A stretch of 64,000 bases of DNA from Firmicutes bacterium HGW-Firmicutes-14 (GTDB lineage Bacteria; Bacillota; Thermincolia; Thermincolales; UBA2595): NCBI GenBank assembly GCA_002840275.1, contig PHAB01000015.1, positions 1-64,000 on the forward strand, in the 5' to 3' direction. The notes beneath the pieces were generated by a model. It was not told where the DNA came from. It saw only the letters and a program-made list of their open reading frames with translations, and searched no databases. Made by a program: the position numbers and the translations under genes. How positions within the stretch are numbered: position 1 is the first letter of the stretch; each line of letters opens with the position of its first letter. Below, in pieces: positions 56,453 to 64,000 of the stretch.

Positions 56453-57232
56453 GTGGATATTATCGGACAAATAGCCTCCCAAATAGATTTGTTTTTATTG
56501 ATTCTGGCCAGGGTTGGCGGGATGTTTCTGACCGGTCCCATTTACAGCAACAGGATAGTACCCCGCCAGGTAAGGGCATTAATGACAGTAAGTCTGGCGA
56601 TTATTATGTTCATGGGATTACAGCTGCAGAACCCGGTGGTCCCTTCAAAACTGGGGCCATTTGCCCTTTACCTGACAGGTGAAATGATAATCGGCATGAT
56701 CATAGGATTTGTTGCCCAGTTTGTTTTTGGGGCCATCCAGTTTGCCGGCCAGAATATTGACTTTATGATGGGTTACAGCATTGTAAATGTTATTGACCCT
56801 ATATATGGTAACCAGGCGTCCCTTATAGGTTCGTTCAAGAACATCCTGGCCCTCCTGATTTTCCTGATCACCAACAGCCATCATTACCTTATAGTGGCCC
56901 TGTATCAAAGTTATGAACGAATCCCGATATTTGGTTTGTCTGTAAGTAAAGGTGTTACCGGTGTCATGGTTGATTTATTTGGTAATATGCTGGTTACCGG
57001 ACTGAAAATAGGTATCCCCGTGGTTGGTGCAATTTTTGTAGCCGAAGTGGCTCTGGGACTGATAGCCAGGACTATGCCCCAGATGCCTGTATTCTTTGTC
57101 GGTATACCCCTGAAGATATTTGTCGGGACAATTATCCTGGTAATAGTGCTTCCCATTTACATGTTCACACTGCAGTTTCTGTTTGAAGGAAGTTACCGGG
57201 ATACCCTCAGGATACTGAACATGCTGCGCTAA
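56453..57232 (+). CDS. fliR: Flagellar export gate protein FliR
   Basis: Gate subunit of 259 residues with about six TMs. RVGGMFLTGPIYSNRIVPRQ, GEMIIGMIIGFVAQFVFG and AEVALGLIARTMPQMPVFF match the family. GTG 56453 is preceded by AAGTAGGG. In some bacteria FliR is fused to FlhB; here they are separate by 25 bases. Confidence 0.96.
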   Translation: MDIIGQIASQIDLFLLILARVGGMFLTGPIYSNRIVPRQVRALMTVSLAIIMFMGLQLQNPVVPSKLGPFALYLTGEMIIGMIIGFVAQFVFGAIQFAGQNIDFMMGYSIVNVIDPIYGNQASLIGSFKNILALLIFLITNSHHYLIVALYQSYERIPIFGLSVSKGVTGVMVDLFGNMLVTGLKIGIPVVGAIFVAEVALGLIARTMPQMPVFFVGIPLKIFVGTIILVIVLPIYMFTLQFLFEGSYRDTLRILNMLR

Positions 57233-57257
57233 AAGGCTGTTGGGAGAGAGGTCCCTA

Positions 57258-58358
57258 ATGAGAGATTCCCGCATGATTAATTTTAGGATTAATCTCCAGC
57301 TGTTTGCGGAGAAAACTGAAAAACCGACTGCCAAGCGAAGGTCAAAGGCTGCAGAGAAAGGTCAGGTAGCCAGAAGCCCTGAAGTTAATTCCGTCCTCAT
57401 TCTGCTGGTGTGTTTTGTAACCATAAGGCTAATGGCCCCAATACTGGTTGAAGAGTGGACCATACTTACTTCAGACCTCTTCAGAATGTTTGCCAGGGAA
57501 GATTTTTCTCTTGATTTCAGCACACTTCAGACCATACTGTTAATGTCAATAATATTTTCTTCTAAGATCCTTGTCCCAATCGTGGGTGGCGCCCTGGTCG
57601 CAGGATTATCGGCATCCATCGTCCAGATGGGATTCCGTTTTGACATGTCGGCCATAGCGTTTGACCTAAAGAATATAAATCCGGTATCTGGATTTAAGCA
57701 GCTGTGTTCCCTGGATGCCCTGGCAAGACTGGTAAAATCAATACTTGTAGTGATCCTGATTGGGTATGTCGCTTATAACGAAATTACTAAACAGCTTATG
57801 AATTTCACCCGCTTATCAGACATGAACCTGAGAGCATCATCGGCCTTTATCGGCCAGGTCACTATGAATGTGGTTCTAAAGGTAGTTGTGTGGCTGATTA
57901 TTGTGGCAATTGCTGATTATGCCTTCCAGAAGTGGCGGACAGAGAAAAGGCTGAGGATGGAAAAGCAGGAAATCAAGGATGAATATAAACAGACAGAAGG
58001 GGACCCCAAGGTCAAGGCCGCTATAAGGAGAAAGCAGGCCCAGATGTCTATGATGAGGATGATGCAGGTCCTGCCCAAGGCTGATGTGGTAATCACAAAC
58101 CCTACTCATTTTGCCGTTGCCCTTAGATATGATGCTGAAATCTCCCCCGCTCCCGTGGTCATCGCCAAAGGACAGGACAGGATGGCAGAGAAGATAAGGG
58201 AAGTTGCCAGAGAACACAATATTGTTATTGTTGAGAACAAACCCCTTGCCCAGTCCCTTTACTTTGGGACAGATATTGGAGATACGGTGCCTGAGGAACT
58301 CTACCAGGCAGTGGCTGAAGTCCTTGCCTTTGTTTACAAATTGAAAGGCAAGATATAA
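57258..58358 (+). CDS. flhB: Flagellar export switch protein FlhB
   Basis: Export switch, 366 residues: four TMs and a cytoplasmic domain with the self-cleavage motif NPTH (VVITNPTHFAVALRY). NLQLFAEKTEKPTAKR at the N-terminus is typical. Cleavage at Asn-Pro changes specificity from rod/hook to filament substrates. Start ATG 57258 after GGGAGAGAGG; a TTG at 57240 lies upstream of that site. Confidence 0.97.
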   Translation: MRDSRMINFRINLQLFAEKTEKPTAKRRSKAAEKGQVARSPEVNSVLILLVCFVTIRLMAPILVEEWTILTSDLFRMFAREDFSLDFSTLQTILLMSIIFSSKILVPIVGGALVAGLSASIVQMGFRFDMSAIAFDLKNINPVSGFKQLCSLDALARLVKSILVVILIGYVAYNEITKQLMNFTRLSDMNLRASSAFIGQVTMNVVLKVVVWLIIVAIADYAFQKWRTEKRLRMEKQEIKDEYKQTEGDPKVKAAIRRKQAQMSMMRMMQVLPKADVVITNPTHFAVALRYDAEISPAPVVIAKGQDRMAEKIREVAREHNIVIVENKPLAQSLYFGTDIGDTVPEELYQAVAEVLAFVYKLKGKI

Positions 58359-58415
58359 CGGAAGGTTCCGGTAACTGGGTAAAGAGCTGAAGACCGCTGA
58401 TTAAGGAGGATATTC

Positions 58416-60482
58416 ATGGCTGCACAACAGATTGCTGCTGACCGCTGGTTTAAATATACGGACATAATTGTAGCCTCAGCTGTCATAGGGATGGTTATCC
58501 TGATGGTTATTCCCATCCCTACTTTCCTGCTGGATATCCTGCTTACGATAAATATCACCTTTTCCCTGATTATTATTCTGGTCACTATTTACAATAACCG
58601 GCCCCTTCAGTTTTCTTCATTTCCTTCCCTGCTTCTTATAATGACAATTTTCAGGCTGTCCCTTAATGTAAGTTCCACCCGGTTAATCCTTCTTGACGGA
58701 TATGCGGGACAGATTATAGAACAATTTGGTATGTTTGTAATCGGGGGTAACCCGGTGGTCGGTTTTGTCATTTTCCTTATCCTGGTTGCCATTCAGTTCA
58801 TTGTCATCACCCGGGGAGCTGAACGGGTAGCGGAAGTAGCCGCCCGTTTTACCCTTGATGCTATGCCCGGTAAACAGATGGCTATTGATGCCGATCTCAA
58901 TGCCGGACTGATTACCGAGAGGGAGGCCATTGAAAGACGGGACAACATCCAGAGAGAAGCAGACTTTTACGGTGCCATGGACGGTGCTTCCAAGTTTGTT
59001 AAAGGGGATGCCATTGCAGGTATCGTAATTGTAATTATAAATGTGATCGGTGGATTTGCCATAGGGGTACTGCAGAGAAAACTGACTCTTGGAGAGTCAA
59101 TTAACTTATATACTATTTTGACGGTGGGTGACGGACTTGTTTCCCAGATCCCGGCCCTCCTGATTTCTACGGCCACCGGCATAACTGTGACCAGGGCCGC
59201 CTCTTCAGATGAAAACCTGGGACAGGAAATGTCGAGCCAGCTGCTTACCCGGCCAAGGGTGCTGGCAGTTGCTTCAGGAGCGCTGGTACTGCTGGCGGTT
59301 TTGGGGCTTCCCAAGGTTCCGTTCCTGATAATGGCCGGTATTGCCGGGGCCGGGTCATATGCCATGAAACAGATACAGAAGGAACAACAGGTTAGAAGAG
59401 AGGAAATGGAGCAGGAAGTGGAAGTTGAAGAGATCAAAAAACCGGAAAATGTCGTATCCCTGCTGCAGGTGGATGTGCTTGAGATAGAGATGGGTTATTC
59501 TCTTATTCCCCTTGTGGACACAAACCAGGGTGGGGACCTCCTGGACAGGGTTGTGATGATCCGCAGGCAGTGTGCCCTGGAACTGGGTGTTGTTCTTCCC
59601 CCCATCAGGATGAGAGACAATATGCAGTTGAAGCCCAGCAGTTATGTTTTTAAAATCAAGGGGGTGGAAACTGCCGGCGGTGAACTCATGCCTGACCATT
59701 ACCTGGCTATGAGTTCGGGACTTATTGAAGACGGTATAAAAGGAATTGATACAGTTGAGCCGGCCTTTGGGCTTCCGGCCAAGTGGATTTCCGCCAGTCA
59801 GCGGGAACAGGCTGAACTGGCGGGATACACAGTTGTTGACCCGTCTTCAGTGATAGCCACACACCTGACAGAAACAGTGAAATCCCATGCCCATGAAATA
59901 CTCGGCAGACAGGATGTCCAGAATCTCCTGGACAATACGAAAAAGACCCATCCGGCGGTTGTAGAGGAACTGGTTCCCGGCCTGCTAACCCTGGGTGAGG
60001 TACAAAAGGTGCTGGCAGGGCTGCTCAGGGAAAGGGTGTCTATACGGGATCTGGTAACAATCCTGGAAGTACTGGCCGACCATGCCCCGGCCACCAAGGA
60101 TATCGACATACTAATTGAATATGTGCGCCAGGCTTTGGCCAGGAACATAATCAGACAGTATGTGGATTCGGGTAATAACCTGTACGCCCTCACCCTTGAT
60201 CCGAATATAGAACAGGTCATAAGGGATTCTGTCCAGCATACGGACCACGGTTCCTATGTGGCTATTGACCCGGATAAGGCCCAGCAGGTATTCATGAATC
60301 TTTCCTCCCAAGTGGAGCGAGTGGCCGAAAGTGGGAGACAGCCAATCGTCCTGTGTGCCCCTGTAGTAAGAATTTATTTTAAAAAGCTTACAGAGAAGCT
60401 TATTCCGGGGCTGGTAGTCCTGTCGTATAATGAACTTGAAAGCGGAGTAAACGTTCAATCACTAGGGGTGGTGAATATTTAG
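58416..60482 (+). CDS. flhA: Flagellar export apparatus protein FlhA
   Basis: Export-gate ring protein, 688 residues. About eight TMs (1-320) with the FHIPEP-type loop (FSSFPSLLLIMTIFRLSLNV, VARFTLDAMPGKQMAIDADL, GDAIAGIVIV), then a linker and a large cytoplasmic domain that forms the nonameric ring and docks chaperones. Start ATG 58416 with AAGGAGG. Its stop TAG shares one base with the flhF GTG. Confidence 0.98.
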   Translation: MAAQQIAADRWFKYTDIIVASAVIGMVILMVIPIPTFLLDILLTINITFSLIIILVTIYNNRPLQFSSFPSLLLIMTIFRLSLNVSSTRLILLDGYAGQIIEQFGMFVIGGNPVVGFVIFLILVAIQFIVITRGAERVAEVAARFTLDAMPGKQMAIDADLNAGLITEREAIERRDNIQREADFYGAMDGASKFVKGDAIAGIVIVIINVIGGFAIGVLQRKLTLGESINLYTILTVGDGLVSQIPALLISTATGITVTRAASSDENLGQEMSSQLLTRPRVLAVASGALVLLAVLGLPKVPFLIMAGIAGAGSYAMKQIQKEQQVRREEMEQEVEVEEIKKPENVVSLLQVDVLEIEMGYSLIPLVDTNQGGDLLDRVVMIRRQCALELGVVLPPIRMRDNMQLKPSSYVFKIKGVETAGGELMPDHYLAMSSGLIEDGIKGIDTVEPAFGLPAKWISASQREQAELAGYTVVDPSSVIATHLTETVKSHAHEILGRQDVQNLLDNTKKTHPAVVEELVPGLLTLGEVQKVLAGLLRERVSIRDLVTILEVLADHAPATKDIDILIEYVRQALARNIIRQYVDSGNNLYALTLDPNIEQVIRDSVQHTDHGSYVAIDPDKAQQVFMNLSSQVERVAESGRQPIVLCAPVVRIYFKKLTEKLIPGLVVLSYNELESGVNVQSLGVVNI

Positions 60483-61621
60483 TGCGGGTTAAGAGATATG
60501 TTGCCGAAACATTACAGGATGCAATGCTCAAGGTAAAGATGGACATGGGTAAAGATGCAGTTATCCTGCACACGAGGAAGTTTAAGGAAGGGGGATTTTT
60601 CGGTTTTTTCGGGAAGGTGATGTTCGAAGTCACGGCAGCTGTTGAAGATACCGTATATTCCCCCGCGCCGGCCGTCCATTCCAAAAATCAGCCGGAAGTT
60701 CATGCCCTTCCGGCTAACGGGGAAAAGGATGGTCAGGAGGAAATGCCTGACATTCAGGAAGAACTAAAAGAGATGAAATCCATGCTCAGTGAGGTAATGA
60801 CTCAGATAGATGTATCCCAGGATTTAAAGGCTTTTCCCAAATCAATGCAGAAACAGTACCAGATAATGATCGAAAACGATGTTGAAGACAGGCTGGCAAA
60901 AAAATTGCTCAAAGATGCTATGAAGAAACTCGGACAGGAAGAAACTGCAGAAACAGTCAGGGAATGCCTGGACCAGCAGATTATCAAAATCCTCAAAAAA
61001 CCTAAACCCATAACATTTAAAAAACTGGGCCTCAGCCAGCAGCTTATTGCCCTGGTGGGTCCGACAGGTGTCGGTAAAACTACCACTATAGCCAAACTGG
61101 CCGCCACTTTTTCCATAGTGGATAAGAAAAAAGTGGCCCTGATAACGGCTGATACATATAGGGTTGCTGCAGTAGAACAGCTAAAGACTTATGGTGAAAT
61201 AATCGGCATCCCCATAGATGTGGTTTATACTCCCCAGGAACTGCAAGATGCGCTGGCAAAGCATACTGATAAAGACCTTATATTGATCGATACGGCCGGA
61301 CGCAGCCATAAGAACACGGGACAGATGATTGAGCTCCAGTCCTTTATAGAGGCCGCCGGACCAACAGATATTTTCCTGGTGCTCAGTGCTACCACTAAGT
61401 ATAAAGATATGCAGGATATAGTTAACAGTTATTCAGATATAGAGGTTACCAGGCTGGTTTTTACCAAGCTTGATGAGACTTCATCTTTAGGGGCCATTCT
61501 CAATGTGGTCAGCAATACCCAAAAATGTCTTTCATATGTTACAGCAGGGCAGAACGTTCCTGATGATATCGAAGTAGCAGACCCGGTAAAAATAGCCAAT
61601 ATGATTACGGGGGAGAGATAG
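60482..61621 (+). CDS. flhF: Flagellar SRP-like GTPase FlhF
   Basis: SRP-type GTPase that places flagella, 379 residues. N-terminal basic region (about 1-60), a variable part, an N domain, and the G domain with [34 protein letters not shown] and TKLDETSSLG. Start GTG 60482 overlaps flhA by one base. The partner FlhG follows immediately. Confidence 0.96.
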   Translation: MRVKRYVAETLQDAMLKVKMDMGKDAVILHTRKFKEGGFFGFFGKVMFEVTAAVEDTVYSPAPAVHSKNQPEVHALPANGEKDGQEEMPDIQEELKEMKSMLSEVMTQIDVSQDLKAFPKSMQKQYQIMIENDVEDRLAKKLLKDAMKKLGQEETAETVRECLDQQIIKILKKPKPITFKKLGLSQQLIALVGPTGVGKTTTIAKLAATFSIVDKKKVALITADTYRVAAVEQLKTYGEIIGIPIDVVYTPQELQDALAKHTDKDLILIDTAGRSHKNTGQMIELQSFIEAAGPTDIFLVLSATTKYKDMQDIVNSYSDIEVTRLVFTKLDETSSLGAILNVVSNTQKCLSYVTAGQNVPDDIEVADPVKIANMITGER

Positions 61622-61622
61622 C

Positions 61623-62507
61623 ATGCGTGATCAGGCGGAAAAACTTCGCGTATTGGCCAAAAATCTTAAACACCAGGTTGAAACTGAAATCAAAGGTATC
61701 CAGAAGAGAACAAGAATTATTGCCGTGACCAGTGGAAAAGGCGGGGTAGGGAAGACCAACTTTACCATCAATTTTGCCCTGGCCCTGATGGCTCTTGGGC
61801 AGAGGGTAATAATCCTGGATGCTGACCTGGGCCTGGCAAATATCGATGTTATGCTTGGCATCAACCCCAAATATAATCTTTACCATGTACTGAAAGGTGA
61901 GAAAAGTATTCAGGATATAATTGTTCCAGGACCTGAAGGCCTTCTGATAATCGCCGGTGGTTCAGGTATACAGGAAATGGCCAATTTGCGGCGGTGGCAG
62001 GTTGAACAGTTTTTAGGCAAACTGGAAGAACTGGAAGGAATGGCTGATATCCTGATTATTGATACTTCAGCAGGGCTTTCGCGAAATGTGATGAGCTTTG
62101 TCCTGGCTGCTGATGAGGTAATAGTTATAACTATTCCTGAACCAACTGCCATTGCTGATGCTTATGGGCTGGTAAAAGCCATGACTGCCAAAAAGAAACA
62201 CGGTGAAGTGCACCTGGTGGTCAATAAGGTGGAAAACGCACAGGAGGCGGATATTACAGCTAACAAGCTGTCCATTGTGGCAGAGAGGTTTCTAAAGCTG
62301 AACATAGGCCACCTGGGATTTATCCTGGATGACCCAAATGTTTCAAAAGCGGTCAAGAGCCAGGCGCCGTTCCTTTTAAAATACCCGAAATCGTCAGCAA
62401 CCGTATGTGTGAAGAAACTTGCCGCCCATATGCTGGAAAAGGAATTCAACCCTGAACCAAGCGGTGTGAAAGCCTTTTTCGGTAAGATAGCCAAGCTGTT
62501 CGGGTAA
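61623..62507 (+). CDS. flhG: Flagellar number regulator FlhG (MinD-like ATPase)
   Basis: MinD/ParA-type ATPase, 294 residues. An N-terminal activation helix (RDQAEKLRVLAKNL) that stimulates FlhF, deviant Walker A TSGKGGVGKTNFTINFA, ILDADLGLANIDVMLG and IDTSAGLSRNVMSF. The C-terminus is a short amphipathic helix. ATG 61623 lies one base after the flhF stop. Confidence 0.96.
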   Translation: MRDQAEKLRVLAKNLKHQVETEIKGIQKRTRIIAVTSGKGGVGKTNFTINFALALMALGQRVIILDADLGLANIDVMLGINPKYNLYHVLKGEKSIQDIIVPGPEGLLIIAGGSGIQEMANLRRWQVEQFLGKLEELEGMADILIIDTSAGLSRNVMSFVLAADEVIVITIPEPTAIADAYGLVKAMTAKKKHGEVHLVVNKVENAQEADITANKLSIVAERFLKLNIGHLGFILDDPNVSKAVKSQAPFLLKYPKSSATVCVKKLAAHMLEKEFNPEPSGVKAFFGKIAKLFG

Positions 62508-62538
62508 TAAAATACTTCGTAATGAAGGGAGTGTAGTT

Positions 62539-63195
62539 ATGGGCTCGTTTGACCCACTTAAAGTGAACCAGCCCATTGAACTAGAATTGCCGGGGGATGA
62601 ACTGCACCGCTACCGGAGCAAAGTGGAAGAACTGACGGGAGACCGGGTTGTGGTGATGTCACCTATGAAGGGCGGGTGTGTAATTACCCTTAAACCCGGG
62701 ACGCAAATCAAGATAATATATAGAGATAATATTGCCGTATATACCTATTTATCCAGGGTAATAACCCAGAACAATGACCACGTATCTACCGTTACCCTGG
62801 CTCAGCCAACGGAAATCAGACGGATCCAAAGGCGTAATTTCGTCAGGCTCGATACCCGGCTCAAGGTAAAGCTAGTGAAGCTTGATGCCAAATTTAACCC
62901 GAAAAGCGAGGAGTTCAGCGCTACAACCGTAGATATAAGTGGAGGGGGGCTGATGTTCAATTGCAGTGTCAGGCTCGAACCCGGTGAAGTACTACAGGCT
63001 TCATTGTGCCTAAATCCCAATGAAACCGTCAGAGCTATAGGCCGGGTAGTCAGGTCTTTGGAAAACCCTCCGGGGGTAAGGGAGACATATTCAGTAGGAT
63101 TTGAATTTACCGTTATTGATGAGATTGAAAGGGATAAGATAATCAGATTTATATTTAACCAGCAGCGGGAGCTGAGAAGGAAGGGACTTCTTTAA
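62539..63195 (+). CDS. PilZ-domain c-di-GMP receptor (YcgR/YpfA-like)
   Basis: A 218-residue flagellar brake-type protein. An N-terminal YcgR-like domain (about 1-95) precedes the PilZ domain with the c-di-GMP motifs RRIQRRNFVR (Arg-x3-Arg) and DISGGG followed by the conserved GFEF. Binding of c-di-GMP should let it slow the motor, as YpfA/DgrA does in B. subtilis. Start ATG 62539 with GAAGGGAG. Confidence 0.92.
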   Translation: MGSFDPLKVNQPIELELPGDELHRYRSKVEELTGDRVVVMSPMKGGCVITLKPGTQIKIIYRDNIAVYTYLSRVITQNNDHVSTVTLAQPTEIRRIQRRNFVRLDTRLKVKLVKLDAKFNPKSEEFSATTVDISGGGLMFNCSVRLEPGEVLQASLCLNPNETVRAIGRVVRSLENPPGVRETYSVGFEFTVIDEIERDKIIRFIFNQQRELRRKGLL

Positions 63196-63208
63196 GAGGT
63201 GTTAAGCG

Positions 63209-64000
63209 ATGCGACAGCGTTACAGGGTATTAGTTGTAGATGATTCTTCATTCATGAGAAAATTTATTACCGACATCCTGCATACGGATGAAGAACTGGT
63301 AGTCATTGAAGGAGCAGTTAACGGTCTGGATGCCCTTAAGAAAATAAGGGAATTAAGACCGGACGCTGTTACACTGGATATAGAAATGCCGGAAATGGAC
63401 GGGCTGACTGCCCTGAAAAAAATCATGGAAGAATGTCCGACACCGGTAATAATGCTGAGCAGCAGGACCCAGGTCGGCGCCGAAGCCACTCTGCAGGCTC
63501 TGGATCTGGGGGCTCTCGATTTTGTAGCCAAGCCTTCAGGAAACATTTCCCTGGATCTGGACAAAATACGCGATGAACTGGTACTGAAAACCAAAACCGC
63601 AGCCCAGTCATATAAGCGTGTCACCAGACTTGGCTTGTTCCGGCAAGAGATTCCAAGGGAATATGTGAAAAGCAAAGTTGTGTCCGGCCCGGAAAGTCCT
63701 CCTGCCAAAATCGTAGCTATAGGGTCATCAACCGGAGGCCCCAGGGCGCTGCAGACCGTTTTGTCCCGGCTCCCGGCGAATATTCCTGCGGCGATAGTGG
63801 TGGTCCAGCATATGCCTGCGGGGTTTACCAAATCCCTGGCAGACAGGTTAGACAGTTTCTGTCAGTTGTCAGTATCCGAGGCTGCTGACGGGGACGAACT
63901 TCTGGCCGGCCGGGTGGTGATAGCCCCCGGTGGAAGGCATCTGAGAATAAACCGTATTGGAGAAAGGTTTTATGTTTCACTTAATGATGACCCGCCTGTC
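63209..64000 (+). CDS. cheB: Chemotaxis methylesterase CheB (3' end outside window)
   Basis: Protein-glutamate methylesterase/deamidase, 264 codons in the window and still open at the end. Receiver domain with Asp11/Asp12 and phospho-Asp57 (TLDIEMPEMDG), a linker (about 125-165), and the methylesterase domain with catalytic Ser in GSSTGGP (173-174) and His201 in VQHMPAGFT; the third residue, Asp, is expected beyond 64000. Start ATG 63209 after AAGAGGTG. It removes methyl groups from chemoreceptors; cheA and cheW are likely next. Confidence 0.95.
   Translation, partial: MRQRYRVLVVDDSSFMRKFITDILHTDEELVVIEGAVNGLDALKKIRELRPDAVTLDIEMPEMDGLTALKKIMEECPTPVIMLSSRTQVGAEATLQALDLGALDFVAKPSGNISLDLDKIRDELVLKTKTAAQSYKRVTRLGLFRQEIPREYVKSKVVSGPESPPAKIVAIGSSTGGPRALQTVLSRLPANIPAAIVVVQHMPAGFTKSLADRLDSFCQLSVSEAADGDELLAGRVVIAPGGRHLRINRIGERFYVSLNDDPPV

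Overview
The window looks like the chromosome of a motile, endospore-forming Bacillota (Firmicutes) bacterium, most likely an anaerobe of the Peptococcaceae / Desulfotomaculia / Thermincola type. The basis is a CodY-HslUV-XerC-TrmFO-TopA-DprA block directly before a Gram-positive fla/che operon with fliY, flhF and flhG; sporulation-linked genes (YtxC, SleB-like hydrolase, DUF1657); a T-box thrS; an L20-leader infC operon; and corrinoid methyltransferase parts typical of acetogenic or sulfidogenic anaerobes. No database search was possible, so the lineage is inference.

Layout. 1-3.7 kb: remnant of a UroD-family methyltransferase gene, then an arsenic operon (arsR, ACR3 pump, arsD) ending in a broken arsA fused in frame to a mobB remnant. 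3.7-8.5 kb: ferredoxin and membrane protein flanking a CsoR-type operator, a tiny hydrophobic protein, an SPFH/ribbon-helix-helix pair, small cysteine-rich proteins, a mechanosensitive channel, DUF1657, and a cluster of very short transcription units. 8.6-12.6 kb: MacB-like ABC transporter, tRNA-Val, ytxC, a long fold-back element, DUF445. 12.7-16.4 kb: T-box-thrS and L20 leader-infC-rpmI-rplT. 16.6-26.2 kb: a phosphoesterase gene, then a divergent cluster with two DUF2284 proteins, DUF1638, a MoxR ATPase with a 989-residue VWA partner, a MtaA-like methyltransferase, a COG0523 GTPase and a corrinoid protein. 26.4-31.6 kb: SleB-like hydrolase, orphan histidine kinase, and an NHEJ operon with LigD split into separate ligase and polymerase genes. 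31.6-39.9 kb: dprA, topA, trmFO, xerC, hslV, hslU, codY. 40.1-64 kb: fla/che operon from flgB to a cheB cut by the window end.

How genes work together. ArsR senses arsenite, ArsD carries it and ACR3 exports it; since ArsA is broken the pump probably works without its ATPase. The 18.9-26.2 kb operon has one promoter candidate and one terminator and looks like a cobalamin-dependent methyl-transfer module with its own metal/cofactor chaperones (MoxR-VWA pair, COG0523 GTPase); this is the best candidate for an undescribed system. Ku, ligase and polymerase form a three-gene end-joining unit. CodY is encoded just before the flagellar operon and a CodY-box-like site lies between them, suggesting nutritional control of motility.

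Several intergenic regions hold long fold-back structures (about 204 and 142 bases, plus shorter ones) and at least two candidate small RNAs with their own promoter and terminator. These are the least explained parts of the window.
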